DNA of 64,000 bases from Strigamia acuminata. Taxonomy: Eukaryota > Arthropoda > Chilopoda > Geophilomorpha > Linotaeniidae. Below, one piece after another: positions 10,702 to 21,440 of this stretch. Under the pieces are notes generated by a model that saw nothing but the letters and a program-made list of their open reading frames with translations, did no database searches and was not told the DNA's origin. The stretch is taken from contig OX442319.1 in assembly GCA_949358305.1 (NCBI GenBank), positions 11,470,001 to 11,534,000 on the forward strand. The letters run 5' to 3'. The translations under genes and the position numbers were made by a program. Position 1 is the stretch's first letter. Each line of letters starts with the position of its first letter.

Positions 10702-10884
10702 TGTTACACATGATTATCAATAAAGCAAATCGTGTATGCTAATTATTTGTAAACAATGTGCTTGGTTGTCGGGTAACAACCCTAATAACCAAACCACAAA
10801 ATAAACTAGTCTTCACTCTAAATTCATTCAAGCAGCTGTGCTTCTTTTGTGCTCTCCAAAGAGCATAGAACTTGAAATGTAACA
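10702..10884. mobile_element. Possible solo LTR or MITE, 183 bp
   Basis: Begins TGTTACACATG and ends GAAATGTAACA, flanked by TTTTGA and TCAAAA, so the inverted repeat runs past the TG...CA ends. It contains AATAAA. A second copy of exactly 183 bp at 24310-24492 lies inside the same larger duplication. TG/CA ends suggest an LTR, the longer inversion a TIR element, and I cannot decide. Confidence 0.45.
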
Positions 10885-10936
10885 TCAAAATCTTCAGGCC
10901 TATTGCTGGCCATTCGGCCCAACTCTTCGTAGTAGA

Positions 10937-11260
10937 ATGCTATCACCGTATTCTATACATCGTCTATTATTTTTTAAGGTTTTTATGGTTCATTTACAAC
11001 ACATGGGGTTGACAGGTTTTTGTAGAAGTTTTAAAAGTGTATTAAAATTGAAAATTAAGCGAGAGATTTATGATTTCCGAGGCGAAATCAAGCATTTTGA
11101 ATTTTTTCATTTTTGTGAGCCCGATTAAATGTTTTTTCAATGTATCAGTTTGGTAACAGGAATAATCACTCAAATTACACTTGGGTGGGTTTTCTTCCCA
11201 GTGTGCTGGGTTGGAAGATGTCTCCTTAAATTTTCAATTTGAACAGAAGAATAGACATGG
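10937..11260. pseudogene. MAD2 3'-UTR fragment joined to a decayed C2H2 finger
   Basis: The start (TTTTTATGGTTCATTTACAA and following) matches the MAD2 3' UTR near 1770-1810. On the minus strand, 11110-11240 is a ruined finger (reading roughly CNLSDYSCYQTDTLKKHL). The same join recurs at 16200-16450, 24590-24860 and, as the finger part only, 61500-61620. Confidence 0.55.
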
Positions 11261-11617
11261 AATTAAGTTGTAACAGTGCATGAAAACGACAGCTTTTATT
11301 TTTGTTTTTTACAACTTTTGGAAAGAAATAATAAATTGGAAATGAAATGAGAGAAATATACAGAAACGGCAGATTTTGTTTTGTGGATGAAACAAATCAA
11401 AACAAGTTTGAGTTTTCTTAAATTTGAGTTGAACACAAAATGCAATTTCAAATACAGAACTTTCAACGCATAAATAAATAAATAAATGCAGAAATAATAA
11501 CACTTATTCATGGTAAGCAAAATTCCATTCAACTTTATTTTTTCTTACCAGGAATATTTTCTATCAGGAAAATTTTCGACCCAGTTGAAAGATAAAAAAT
11601 ATTTATATACTCCGTAA

Positions 11618-11870
11618 TACCGGGTGGCCCACATAAAAGCGGCCCCGTAATATTACATACGGTACTGCCTTGAACAATGGCCCGGCGTGAATAAGCGCCG
11701 GGACTCGAATAAACGCCGGGGGCTCGGCGGCGCTTAGTGCACCAAACGCCGCCCCGAACTGACCCGACCGGGGTGGGGTCGGGTCATAAAAATAAATAAA
11801 CGCCCGGGCCATTGTTCAAGGCAGTACGGTACACACATTTTCGGGGCGCTTTTATGTGGGCCACCCGGTA
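11618..11870. mobile_element. Two nested GC-rich inverted-repeat elements
   Basis: Outer element: TACCGGGTGGCCCACATAAA at 11618 with its inverse ending at 11870. Inner element: 11665-11824 with CTGCCTTGAACAATGGCCCG ends and TA on both sides. The inner GC-rich core resembles the element at 27524-27652. Noncoding. Confidence 0.75.
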
Positions 11871-11929
11871 GTTATTTTTAAAAATCAAATTGATACGCAT
11901 TAATGCACCAATAAAAAGAGGAATGAAAC

Positions 11930-12165
11930 CCTTTTGAATTTAAGAATACAGGAATACTGTATATAAACAAATAGCACTTGATTTCTTTTCTCTCGTGCGG
12001 GTTAATAAATGTTTATTTAAATCCTCACTTCGAATCCAAGAGAAGGCACACAAATGGCAATTACATGCTTTTTTTCCGGTATGAATTTTTAAATGCATTT
12101 TCAAATTCCCATTGCGATTGCAAGATAAAGCACAATTCTTTCGTGTGTTGCTCACGATAAAAAAT
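11930..12165 (-). pseudogene. Decayed fingers downstream of ZNF copy 4
   Basis: The best-preserved relic: NRNGNLKMHLKIHTGKK, then CNCHLCAFSWIRSEDLNKHL. The spacing is still finger-like, but the flanking fingers have lost their ligands. Confidence 0.6.
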
Positions 12166-12410
12166 TGTAAATGAAACGAGAAAAATGTACAAACACAGCA
12201 AGTAGCAGGTTTTGATTTGTGAATGAAAAAATTGAAACAAAATTTTTGGGTTGAAAACAAAAACAAAATGTCATTTGAATTAAAATAAGAATTATTACAG
12301 AATTATGAATTTAATGAACAATGTGATTATTACTCTGTATGCATTGTTAAATGTTTTTTAAAAGTATCATTTCGACTACTAGAATAAGCACAGAAATGGC
12401 ACTCGAACAG

Positions 12411-12932
12411 TTATTTTCCAGTATGGGTTAACAAATGCATTTTTAAATTACTACTTGTAGTACTGGAATAATCACATAAATGGCATTTGAATGGTTTTTC
12501 TCCAGTATGAATTGCAATGTATTTTCTTAAATCCCCACTTCCAATACAGGAATAATCACAGAAATGGCACTTGAATGGTTTTTCTCCTGTATGGGTTAAT
12601 AAATGTCTTTTTAAATTTCCACTTTCTCTGCAGGAATAATCACACAGATGGCACTTGAATGGTTTTTTTTCAGTATGAGTTAATAAATGTATTTTTAGAG
12701 TTCCACTTTGACTGCTGGAATAATCACACAGATGGCACTTGAATGGTTTTTCTCCCGTATGAATTTTCATATGGACAATCATGCATTGTTTAAGTCTAAA
12801 GGCAAGTGAACATGTTTGACATTGGAAAGGCTTTTCACCAGTGTGTTTGAGCATGTGATGTTTCAAATGACAATAATACGAACACGAATAGTCGCACAAA
12901 TTGCAACTGTATTTTGGAAGTGTTCTCTCCAT
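12411..12932 (-). CDS. ZNF copy 4: truncated six-finger C2H2 gene
   Basis: A 173-residue frame starting MERTLPKYSC with the two leading fingers, then SQSGTLKI, RESGNLKR, IGSGDLRK and TTSSNLKM. It has two defects. The fifth finger has Tyr where the first zinc-binding His should be (DLRKYIAIH), so it cannot chelate zinc normally. The frame also ends at HTGK followed by TAA (12411-12413), although a further finger reads on in the same frame to about 12331 (CHFCAYSSSRNDTFKKH). The stop replaces the GEKPFE linker. The locus is probably a pseudogene in progress; a shortened protein is possible. Confidence 0.7.
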   Translation of the reverse strand: MERTLPKYSCNLCDYSCSYYCHLKHHMLKHTGEKPFQCQTCSLAFRLKQCMIVHMKIHTGEKPFKCHLCDYSSSQSGTLKIHLLTHTEKKPFKCHLCDYSCRESGNLKRHLLTHTGEKPFKCHFCDYSCIGSGDLRKYIAIHTGEKPFKCHLCDYSSTTSSNLKMHLLTHTGK

Positions 12933-13127
12933 TTTTTACTTTCAGTTTTAAGCAGATGACTCTCGATGATACCTGATGACACTGAAACAAACTTGTTCTA
13001 AAATTAAAAAAAAATAAAAAAAAAATCTTAATTTGTTTCCCTGACCGCTCATCAACCCTAGCTCTACTCTTCCGATCAATCTATTCCCTTTTTGCCACTA
13101 AAAAAAATAGTTAATTACTTCACTAAC

Positions 13128-13375
13128 CTGTAACTGATTTTAACTTTGTGAGGTCAGGTGAGATGTCTGACCACAAAGAATCCAGTCGAAAGGAGTCCTG
13201 GTGGGCAAGAATCTCAGTCGAATTCGTCTGTTAGGCCTAACGTTCGTTGCCTGAGCACAATTGCACCACACGTTTATAACTAGAAAATGTAAAAATAAAA
13301 CGCAGTCATAAGAAAACCACAGATTAGAATCTCCTCTGCCTTCAACCATTATCTGCAAATCTGCTACCATTTTTC
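13128..13375 (-). promoter_or_regulatory. Noncoding 5' exon/promoter block, ZNF copy 4
   Basis: Minus-strand sequence ends CAGTTACAG/GTTAGTG, the clearest donor among the copies, with acceptor near 12998. It abuts the right copy of the 1.4-kb segmental duplication (13294 onward), which is where the two duplicated blocks diverge. Confidence 0.5.
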
Positions 13376-14688
13376 AAGTATTTAGAAACTTTGATACCTT
13401 TAAAACGTCATAGAAATGCACTTAATCGTGCACGAACGAGAAAGTGCGATGTGTGGCGTGGTAAACAATGTCGCAACACACCCACACCCCACGGCGCACT
13501 CAGAGAATTAGTTGAGTGCATCTCAGAGTCAACATTCCGGCTTAATTTTTTGCTCAGACATGTCTATTTATTGTTGAAGTTCTTATGAAACGTCGAACCA
13601 AAAAGAGGGGACATAACCTTTCCAGACAGTGGCGCACTAACGATTGCATCAGAAGGGATTGGAGTCAATTCTAATGTTTTAGTTAATAAAATTGCAGTTC
13701 TCCTTCAACCTTATTAACACAATGTCCAAGCACTAACTAGTGGAGAGTTGATTTCCAGTAATCGGGCTTATTGAGTAAAGAATCTTTTTCACTATTCATT
13801 CATTTTTCACTCAGACTGATGAGTGAAGCAAACGTGATTATTAATATTCATTTAAAGAGAGGAATCCTGTATGGAATTGAGTTGTTACAATGCATGAACA
13901 TGGCAGCTTTTATTTTTGTTTTTTGCAACTTTTGGAAAGAAATAATAAATTGGAAATGAAATAAAAAAAATATACAGAAACAACAGTTTTGTTTCGTGGA
14001 TGAAAGAAATTAAAACAAGTTTCATTTTTCTTAAATTTGAGTTGAACACAAAATGCAATTTCAAATACAGAACTTTAAATGCATAAATCAGTAAATACAT
14101 GCAGAAATAATAACAGGTATTCATGGTAAACAAGATTCCATTCAACCTTATTTTTTTTACCAGGAATATTTTTACCAGGAAAATTTCAGACCCGGTTGAA
14201 TGAAATTCTGTTTTTTTAAAAAAAAATAAAATTGAAATGCATTAATGCACCTTAAAAAACAGAAGTTAAACCATTTTGAATTTAAGAATACAGGAATATG
14301 CACACAAATAGCACTTGCATTGTTTTCTCTCGTGCGGGTTAATCGAGGAAAAGGCACACAAATGGCAATTTGAATATGAATTTTTAACTGAATTTTCAAA
14401 TTCCCATTTCGATTGCACAAGGTTTTCGTGTGTTGCTCATCATAAAAAATTGCAAAGGAAACGAGAAAAATATACAAACACAGCAGGTATCAGCTTTTGA
14501 TTTGTGGATCAAACAAATTAAACCAAAGTTTTGAGTTAAAAACAAAAACCAAATGTCATTTGAAATAAAATAAGAATTATTACAGAATTATGATTTTAAT
14601 GTGATTATTACTTTGTATGCTTTGTTAAATGTTTTTTTAAAGTATAATTTCGACTACTAGAATAAGGACACAAATGGCACTCGAATGG
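13294..14688. repeat. Recent segmental duplication, right copy
   Basis: Partner of 4246-5640. It joins ZNF copy 4's upstream region to ZNF copy 5's 3' end and includes the decayed finger block at 14240-14480. Confidence 0.9.
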
Positions 14689-15252
14689 TTTTTCTCCAGA
14701 ATGTGTTAATAAATGTGTTTTTAAAGTTCCACTTTGATTGCTAGAATAATCACATAAATGGCACTTGAATGGTTTTTCTCCAGTATGAGTTAATAAATGT
14801 CTTTTTAAAGTTCCACTTTCACTGCTGCAATAATCACACAAATGGCACTTCAATGGTTTTTCTCCAGTATGGGTTAATAAATGTCTTATTAAATTTCCAC
14901 TATTATTGCAACAATAAGCACACAAATGGCACTTGAATGGTTTTTCGCCAGTATGGGTTAAAAGATGTCTCCTTAAATCCGAACTTTTAACGCAAGAATA
15001 ATCACACAAATGGCACTTGAATGGTTTTTCTCCAGTGTGAATTCTCATATGGACAATCATGCAATGTTTAAGCCGAAAGGAAAGTGAACATGTTTGACAT
15101 TGGAAAGGCTTTTCACCAGTGTGTTTGAGCATGTGATGTTTCAAAAGATAATATGATGAACACGAATAGTCACACAAATTGCAACTGCACTTCTTGTTTT
15201 TTCTCTCCATTTTAAATAGAACAATAATGGGATTTGTAGCTAGGTCGGTCAC
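14608..15252 (-). CDS. ZNF copy 5: seven-finger C2H2 protein
   Basis: A 214-residue frame. The first 14 residues (MTDLATNPIIVLFK) precede the MERKNKKCSC that corresponds to the start in the other copies, so the second Met (about 15210) may be the true start. Fingers are the CNLC and CQTC pair, then VKSSDLRR, NNSGNLIR, SESGTLKR, NQSGTLKT and SRNYTLKK, with all ligands present. Unlike other copies, the sequence upstream of the start is not the shared 5' exon block, so its promoter may be new or lost. It donated the 3' half of the chimeric ZNF copy 2. Confidence 0.8.
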   Translation of the reverse strand: MTDLATNPIIVLFKMERKNKKCSCNLCDYSCSSYYLLKHHMLKHTGEKPFQCQTCSLSFRLKHCMIVHMRIHTGEKPFKCHLCDYSCVKSSDLRRHLLTHTGEKPFKCHLCAYCCNNSGNLIRHLLTHTGEKPLKCHLCDYCSSESGTLKRHLLTHTGEKPFKCHLCDYSSNQSGTLKTHLLTHSGEKPFECHLCPYSSSRNYTLKKHLTKHTK

Positions 15253-16060
15253 ACGGAAAAGGGATGCACTCTCAACCTATAAGAAATCTAATGTTCCATA
15301 CATATTTGGACAGTCTTCAAGAACTAACGGATCACAAAACAGTGAAAAGTAAATTTCCATGTTCTAATTTCTTTAGTGGCATGTCTTACGTACCTCAATT
15401 CGTAGAATTCAAATAAGCCTAACGATTCTCCGATTGTCTCAACTGTAAAAGCGCGGGAAACATGAGCGGATCAGGGAATTGTGGGTAGTCAAGAATGACT
15501 AAACGGATAGAGCTATCTGGTGAGCATTAATTGTGACTATTTTGTCAAGAGGACGATGCTGTGGATTAATCAACACTACACGCTTATTAGTTTCAATAAT
15601 ATTGCTTACAAATCTGACCAAACGGACATAATCATGCTTGAATAAGGTCCCATTTTTAATTTATGTTTTAAAAAAAATGTTTTTCTAAACAAATAGAGCC
15701 ATCTCTTGAGCATTAATTGTGACTATCTTATCAAAAGATCGATGCTGTGGGATAATTAAATAAGAAAAACAGTTGGAGGAAAATGAAGTGGAAGACTGCG
15801 GCATTTCGGTTTATTATTGTTTTTTTTTTTGCTTAGTTTGGATATGTAAATATTGGACGCTGGGTGGGGTAATGATAGATAATTGGATAAATGGTGGCGG
15901 CCGGGGAACGGAAATGTTTTTAGAGAATGGGCGAGAGATTGCGTGGGGGTAGAATGGATGGCAAGAGATGGTGATGGGGGCGAGAGAATGCTACGGGGGT
16001 GAATTTTGTGGATAGAATGCCTGGAGAGAGAAAGACTGTCGAGAGAAAGCTGCTTCACCA
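15253..16060. other. Unique noncoding interval
   Basis: No gene recognised. It has two copies, about 190 bp apart, of a segment around GAGCATTAATTGTGACTAT (near 15519 and 15707), and a purine-rich right part whose minus-strand frame of 100 codons looks accidental. Confidence 0.5.
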
Positions 16061-16065
16061 GGTTT

Positions 16066-16250
16066 TCTCTTCAGTGGAAACGAGCGTCAGCTACAAAACT
16101 CAAGTCATCACGCAATAGCGCCATCATTTACACATAATCAAACACTAATCATGAAATAATAAAGTTTAATTACTACAATTTTAAACATCGTTTATTAATT
16201 TTTATGGTTTTTACATTTCATTTACGATACATGGGGTTTACAGACTTTTG
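16066..16250 (+). pseudogene. Duplicated 3' end of MAD2
   Basis: Matches the last 14 codons of MAD2, its stop, polyadenylation signal and 3' UTR (1642-1811) with only scattered differences. No upstream exons accompany it, so it is a relic carried along with the ZNF duplications. Confidence 0.9.
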
Positions 16251-16359
16251 TAGAAGTTTTAAAAGTGTATTAAAAATATTTATGATTTCCGAACTTTTCA
16301 AGTAACACAAAAAGCAGAAATCGAGCATTTTGAATTTAAGAATTATGAACAAGGTGAAT

Positions 16360-17245
16360 TTTTTCATTTTTGCGAGCCTGGTTAAATGTTTTTTCAATTT
16401 ATCATTTTAGTAACAGGAATAATCACTCAAATAACACTTGGGTTGATTTTTGAGGAGGTTTTGATTTGCAAATGAAGCAAAATTTTGAATTAAAAACAAA
16501 AACAAAACGTCATTTGAAAGAAAATTAGAAGAAGAAAAAAACAGCTTTTAATTTTATTTTTTACAAGTTTTGGGAAGAAACAATGAATTGGAAATGACAT
16601 GAGAAAAATGAACAGAAAAAGCAGATTTTGTTTCGTGGATGAAACAAATTAAAACAAGTTTCAGTTATCTTAAATTTGAGTTGAACACAAAATAAAATTT
16701 CAAATACAGAACTTTCAACGCATAAAGAAATAAAGAAATAAACGCAGAAATAATAACACGTATTCATAGTAAGCAGGATTCCATTCAACCTTATTTTTTT
16801 TACCAGGAATATTTTCTACTGGGATAATTTTCGACCCGGTTGAAAGGAATTCTGATAAAAAATATTTTCAAAAATCAAATTGAAACGCATTAATGCACCA
16901 ATAAAAACAGAAATTAAACAGTTTTGAATTTAAGAATAGAGGAATATGCACACAAATAGCACTTGAATTGTTTTCTCTTGTGCGGGTTAATAATTGTTTA
17001 TTTAAATCCTCACTTCGAGTCGAAGAGAAGGCACACAAATGGCAATTACATGCTTTTCCTCCGGTATGAATTTTTAACTGAATTTTCGAATTCCCATTTT
17101 GATTGCAAGATAAAGCACTCGTTTTTCGTGTGTCGCTCACCCTAAAAAATTGAAAAGGAAAAGAGAAAAATATACAAACACAGCAGGTATCAGGATTTGA
17201 TTTGTGGATTAAACAAATTAAACCAAAGTTTTGAGTTAAAAACAA
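16360..17245 (-). pseudogene. ZNF 3' block and decayed fingers of copy 6
   Basis: Contains a ruined finger at 16370-16450, the shared 3' block at 16540-16860 and finger fragments at 16920-17150 (QNGNSKIQLKIHTGGK, then CNCHLCAFSSTRSEDLNKQL). Confidence 0.55.
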
Positions 17246-17320
17246 AAAAAAATGTCATTTGAATTAAAATCAGAATTATTACATAATTATGAATTTAATG
17301 AACAATGTGATTAATGATTA

Positions 17321-17511
17321 TTACTCTGTATGCTTTTTTAAATGTCTTCTAAAAGTATCATTTTGACTACTAGAATAAAAACACAAATGGCACTTGAATG
17401 GTTTTTCTCCTATATGGGTTAATAAATGTCTTTTTAGAGTTCCACTTTGATTGCTGGAATAATCACATAAATGACACTTGAATGGTTTTTCTCCAGTATG
17501 AGTTAATAAAA
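17321..17511 (-). pseudogene. ZNF copy 6, 3' half
   Basis: Ends with the family stop at 17321 and holds two full fingers in the family pattern, then breaks off at 17511 in the middle of a helix-to-linker segment. The rest of the gene resumes at 20541 beyond a 3-kb insertion. Confidence 0.8.
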
Positions 17512-18600
17512 GTGTGACCGGTCAGTGGACGGGTCACACTTTTGACAGACAAGTGTCCAACCGGTCAGCATTTCATAAAACGAAATTGCTAAAACGAGGA
17601 CAAATTTTTTTTTCGTTTTGACGTTCCTAAACAGGCCTGAAACGACCATAAAACGACACGGAACAAAAACGCCTAAAACGCCTAACACTGAGTTTTGGAA
17701 TGCACCTACTAGCTGCATTCAAAAATTAAAACATTTTGTGTTTTAGTTCAATTTAAAACAGAAATGACATCATTTCCTGTCTATAAAACTAAAATTGGTT
17801 AAAATACAAACTAAAATACAATTTCACTAAACTCTATTTTACTTCAATTTTAAGTGTAGTTATATATTACATTTGTATACAAAGTTTTATGAAAATTGAA
17901 GCAAAATTCAGTTAAAATTCAAGCACTCACAAATTAAAATTTTATCTGTAGTCATATGACATCACTTCACAACTTATCACATCACTTCCTGTTAATTTTA
18001 AATTTTTGTGCTACACACTCTTAAAACATAAATACAAATATTTTGAATTTTAATTTCTGAAGAATTTTCATGAAAATAGGAAACTCACATGTGAACATGT
18101 TTTTAAATTGTTTTTTTAATTTTTCACTATTTTTATTCAAACTATAAATTTTGGTATTTTTCTAACTAAGATTGAGAAAAATATTACTTAGATGGTTTAT
18201 TAATTATTTCTTCTTTCTTGTCCAATCACTCTATCTTTGAATTGATGCTGTCAATGACCTCTGGTGGCAGTTGGTCATACTCTTATAAAATTTCTTCCTC
18301 TCTTCTACTAGCAAGGCATAAAAAAATTTAAATCTTACTAAAAATAATAACATTCCAACAATGCATACTATTTTCTAATCACTTGGAGAGTATTATATGC
18401 TACATTTTGGAATTTATTACATATCAGGTGATCAAAGATGTATGTTAAAGCTTTCATACGTTGTCAATTTTCTAAAATAGAGTTAAAATAATCACACTCA
18501 AAATTTAAACTTAAAATACACTTAAACTACAATTGTTAAAACACAAAATGTAAAAGAAAATTGCTTTTTGAGACAAATATCTACACAGACTCGACTTTCG
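17512..18600. other. Inserted AT-rich noncoding DNA
   Basis: Left part of the insertion that splits ZNF copy 6. There is no gene. Near 17700 the phrases GGAATGCACCTAC and CTGCATTCAAAAA resemble the ends of the palindromic element at 26213-26380. TTTTGTGTTTTAG near 17745 and its inverse near 18540 suggest a worn TIR element. Confidence 0.4.
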
Positions 18601-18629
18601 GTACATATTTATGTACAGGATTTTTACCG

Positions 18630-19925
18630 ATTTTAATCGAATTTAATCGATTTTTTAACCATTTTAATCGATTAAAATCGATAAAAATCGGTAAAAATCG
18701 GTAAAAATCGATGAAAATCGGTAAAAATCGGTAAAAATCGGTAAAAATTGATGAAAATCAGTAAAAATTGATAAAAATTGATAAAAATTAGTAAAAATCG
18801 GTAAAAATTGATGAAAATCGGTAAAAATTGATTAAAATCGGTAAAAATCGGTAAAAATCGATGAAAGTCGGTAAAATTCGGTAAAAATCGGTAAAAATCG
18901 GTAAAAATTGATGAAAATCAGTAAAAATCGATAAAAATTGGTAAAAATCGGTAAAAATCGATGAAAATCGGTAAAAATCGACTAAAATCGGTAAAAATCG
19001 GTAAAAATCGGTAAAAATTGATGAAAATGAGTAAAAATCGATAAAATCCGTAAAAATCGGTAAAAATCGGTAAAAATTGATGAAAATCAGTAAAAATCGA
19101 TAAAAATCGATAAAAATTGGTAAAAATCGGTAAAAATTGATGAAAATCGGTAAAAATTGATTAAAATCGGTAAAAATCGGTAAAAATTGATGAAAATCAG
19201 TAAAAATCGATAAAAATTGGTAAAAATCGGTAAAAATCGATGAAAATCGGTAAAAATCGATTAAAATCGGTAAAAATCGGTAAAAATCGGTAAAAATCAG
19301 TAAAAATCGATAAAAATCGATAAAAATTGGTAAAAATCGGTAAAAATCGATGAAAATCAGTAAAAATCGATAAAAATCGATAAAAATTGGTAAAAATCGG
19401 TAAAAATCGATGAAAATCGGTAAAAATCGATTAAAACCGGTAAAAATCAATAAAAATCGATGAAAATCGGTAAAAATCAATTAAAATCGGTAAAAATTAC
19501 CGAATTTAATCGATTTTTACCGAATTTAATCGATTTTTACCAATTTTAATCGATTTTTACCGATTTTAATCGATATTTACCGTTTTTAATTGATTTTTAC
19601 CATTTTTTTACCGATTTTCATCGATTTTTACCGATTTTTACCGATTTTTATCGATTTTAATCGATTCTAAACGATTATAATCGATTCTAAACGATTATAA
19701 TCGATTTTTATCAATTTTAATCAATTTTTACTGATTTTAATCAATTTGTACCACTTTTAATCGATTTTTACCGATTTTAATTGATGTTTACCAATTTTAA
19801 TCGATTTTTACCGATTTTAATCGATTTTTACCGATTTTTATCGATTTTTACCGATTTTTATCGATTTTTACCAATTTTTATCGATTTTTACCGATTTTTA
19901 TCAATTTTTTATTAATTTTTAAACG
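18630..19925. repeat. A-tract satellite, isolated block
   Basis: Tandem 10-bp words GGTAAAAATC, GATAAAAATC and GATGAAAATC up to about 19495, then the reverse complement (CGATTTTTACC) to 19925, forming one large inverted repeat. This is the same satellite as in the 36-55 kb array. A 230-codon minus-strand frame (IFIDFYRFLP repeats) is a by-product of the 30-bp coding period. Confidence 0.95.
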
Positions 19926-20048
19926 GATTTTTACAGCAATCTCGAGCCAGGGCCTGTCTTGTAGTGCTCTGGCAAACATTTTGCCACAAGTGTCCAAAAA
20001 TGCCTCACTGTCCAAAGTAATCCCATTTTAGGGTATTTTTAGTTTTAG

Positions 20049-20199
20049 TTTTGATGAAATGACTAAATATGATGTGACTTCAATCATCCAAACAATGCTT
20101 AATGTTACCAAATACAAGCAAATTTCTTATGTCGGTCATTCCATAGGAACCACAATTCTGTTTGCTTTGCTGTCTTCCAAACCTGAATATAACGATATT
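20049..20199 (+). pseudogene. Isolated intact exon of an acid-lipase-type gene
   Basis: Preceded by TTTTTAGTTTTAG and followed by GTAAGT, i.e. with both splice sites. It reads FDEMTKYDVTSIIQTMLN and then VGHSIGTTILFALLSS. The GHSxG nucleophile elbow and the FDEM-x-KYD lead-in are those of the lysosomal acid lipase/gastric lipase family, which hydrolyses neutral lipid esters. No other lipase exon is found in the window, so this is a fragment, but its frame is undamaged. Nine frameshifted relatives occur at 36-60 kb. Confidence 0.85.
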
Positions 20200-20315
20200 G
20201 TAAGTTAAATAAGGTGCATCCAAAGTTTCTGTTTATACAGTAACTGGTACATATCGCATTTCTTTGATTGTAAGATGCACCTCGTTTTTAGGAATGTTAA
20301 TTTGTGAAAAAAAGT

Positions 20316-20528
20316 CAGGGCTGGACTGGGAATAACAAATTTAGTATTGGGAAATCTGGACAGGTCGGGCCATGGAAACAAATTTAGTACCAAGAAATCT
20401 GGACAAGTCGGGCATCAGGAGCAAATTTATGCCGGAAATCTGATTAAGTCGGGCCACGACAAAAGAAAAAAATTTTACGACGTTGTGACGAAGAATTCCT
20501 GCTATCCCGCCGGCCCAGTCCAGCACTG
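20316..20528. mobile_element. hAT-type MITE next to the lipase exon
   Basis: CAGGGCTGGACTGGG start and CCCAGTCCAGCACTG end. The flanks AAAAAAGT and GGAAAAGA are not a clean duplication. The same element follows the lipase exon in every array unit, so it was in the founder. Confidence 0.8.
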
Positions 20529-20540
20529 GGAAAAGAGCAT

Positions 20541-21030
20541 CTTTCACTGCTGGAATAATCACACAAATAGCACTTGAATGGTTTTTCTTCAGTATGGGTT
20601 AATGAATGGCTTTTTAGAGTTCCACTTCCACTGCTGGAATAATCACACAAATGGCACTCGAATTGTTTTTCTTCAGTATGGGTTAATAAATGTCTTTTTA
20701 GAGTTCTACTTTCTCTGCTGGAATAATCACACAAATGACACTTGAATGGTTTTTCTCCAGTATGGGTTAATAAATGTCTTTTTAGAGTTCCACTTACACT
20801 GCTGCAATAATCACACAAATGGCACTCGAATGGTTTTTCTTCAGTATGAATTCTCATATGAACAATCATGCTTTTTTTAAGTCGAAAGGAAAGTGAACAC
20901 ATATTTGACATTTGAAAGGCTTTTCACAGTGTATATGTGTATATGTGTATATGTGTTGTTTCAAAAGATAATAGTACGAACACGAATAGTCGCACAAATT
21001 GCAACCGTATTTTTGAAGTTTTCTTTCCAT
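20541..21030 (-). pseudogene. ZNF copy 6, 5' half
   Basis: Starts at 21030 as MERKLQKYGCNLC, but the first linker is replaced by a run of CACATATA-like repeats (20932-20955). A 2-nt gain in the second finger shifts the frame. Four CDY-type fingers then follow in frame (helices SVSGTLKR, RESRTLKR, GSGTLKS). The gene breaks at 20541 where the lipase/MITE module begins. Confidence 0.8.
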
Positions 21031-21129
21031 TTTTGATTTTCAGTTTTAAGCAGATGACTCCCGATGATGCTGAAACAAACTTGTTCTAAAATTTAAAAAA
21101 AAAAAATTTTAATTTGTTTCTCTGACTGC

Positions 21130-21440
21130 TCATCAACCCTAGCTCTATTCTTCTGATCAATCTACTCGCTTTTATCCACTCAAAAAATAAATAGTTAATT
21201 GCTTTACAAACTTGTAACTGATTTTAACTTTGTGGGGTCAGGTGAGATCCCTGATCACAAAGAATCCAGTCGAAAGGAGTCCTGCTGGACAAGAATCGCA
21301 GTCTAATTCGTCTGTTAGGCCTAACGTTCGTCGCCGAGCACAATTGCACCTGGAAATATAAAAATAAAACGCAGTCAACAGAAAACCACAGATTAGTATC
21401 TCTTCTTCCTTCAACCATCATCTGCAAATCTGCTACCATT
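21130..21440 (-). promoter_or_regulatory. Noncoding 5' exon/promoter block, ZNF copy 6
   Basis: Fifth copy of the shared upstream block, with its MVADLQMMVEG frame open. Confidence 0.45.

Noticed and set aside
15756-16058. 100-codon minus-strand Ser/Pro-rich frame
   Set aside because: A low-complexity purine-rich tract on the plus strand explains it. No relative in other ZNF units.
18788-19480. 230-codon minus-strand frame rich in Phe, Ile, Tyr and Asp
   Set aside because: It is the translation of the 10-bp satellite, whose 30-bp period avoids stops in this phase. The plus strand and other blocks lack a matching conserved frame.
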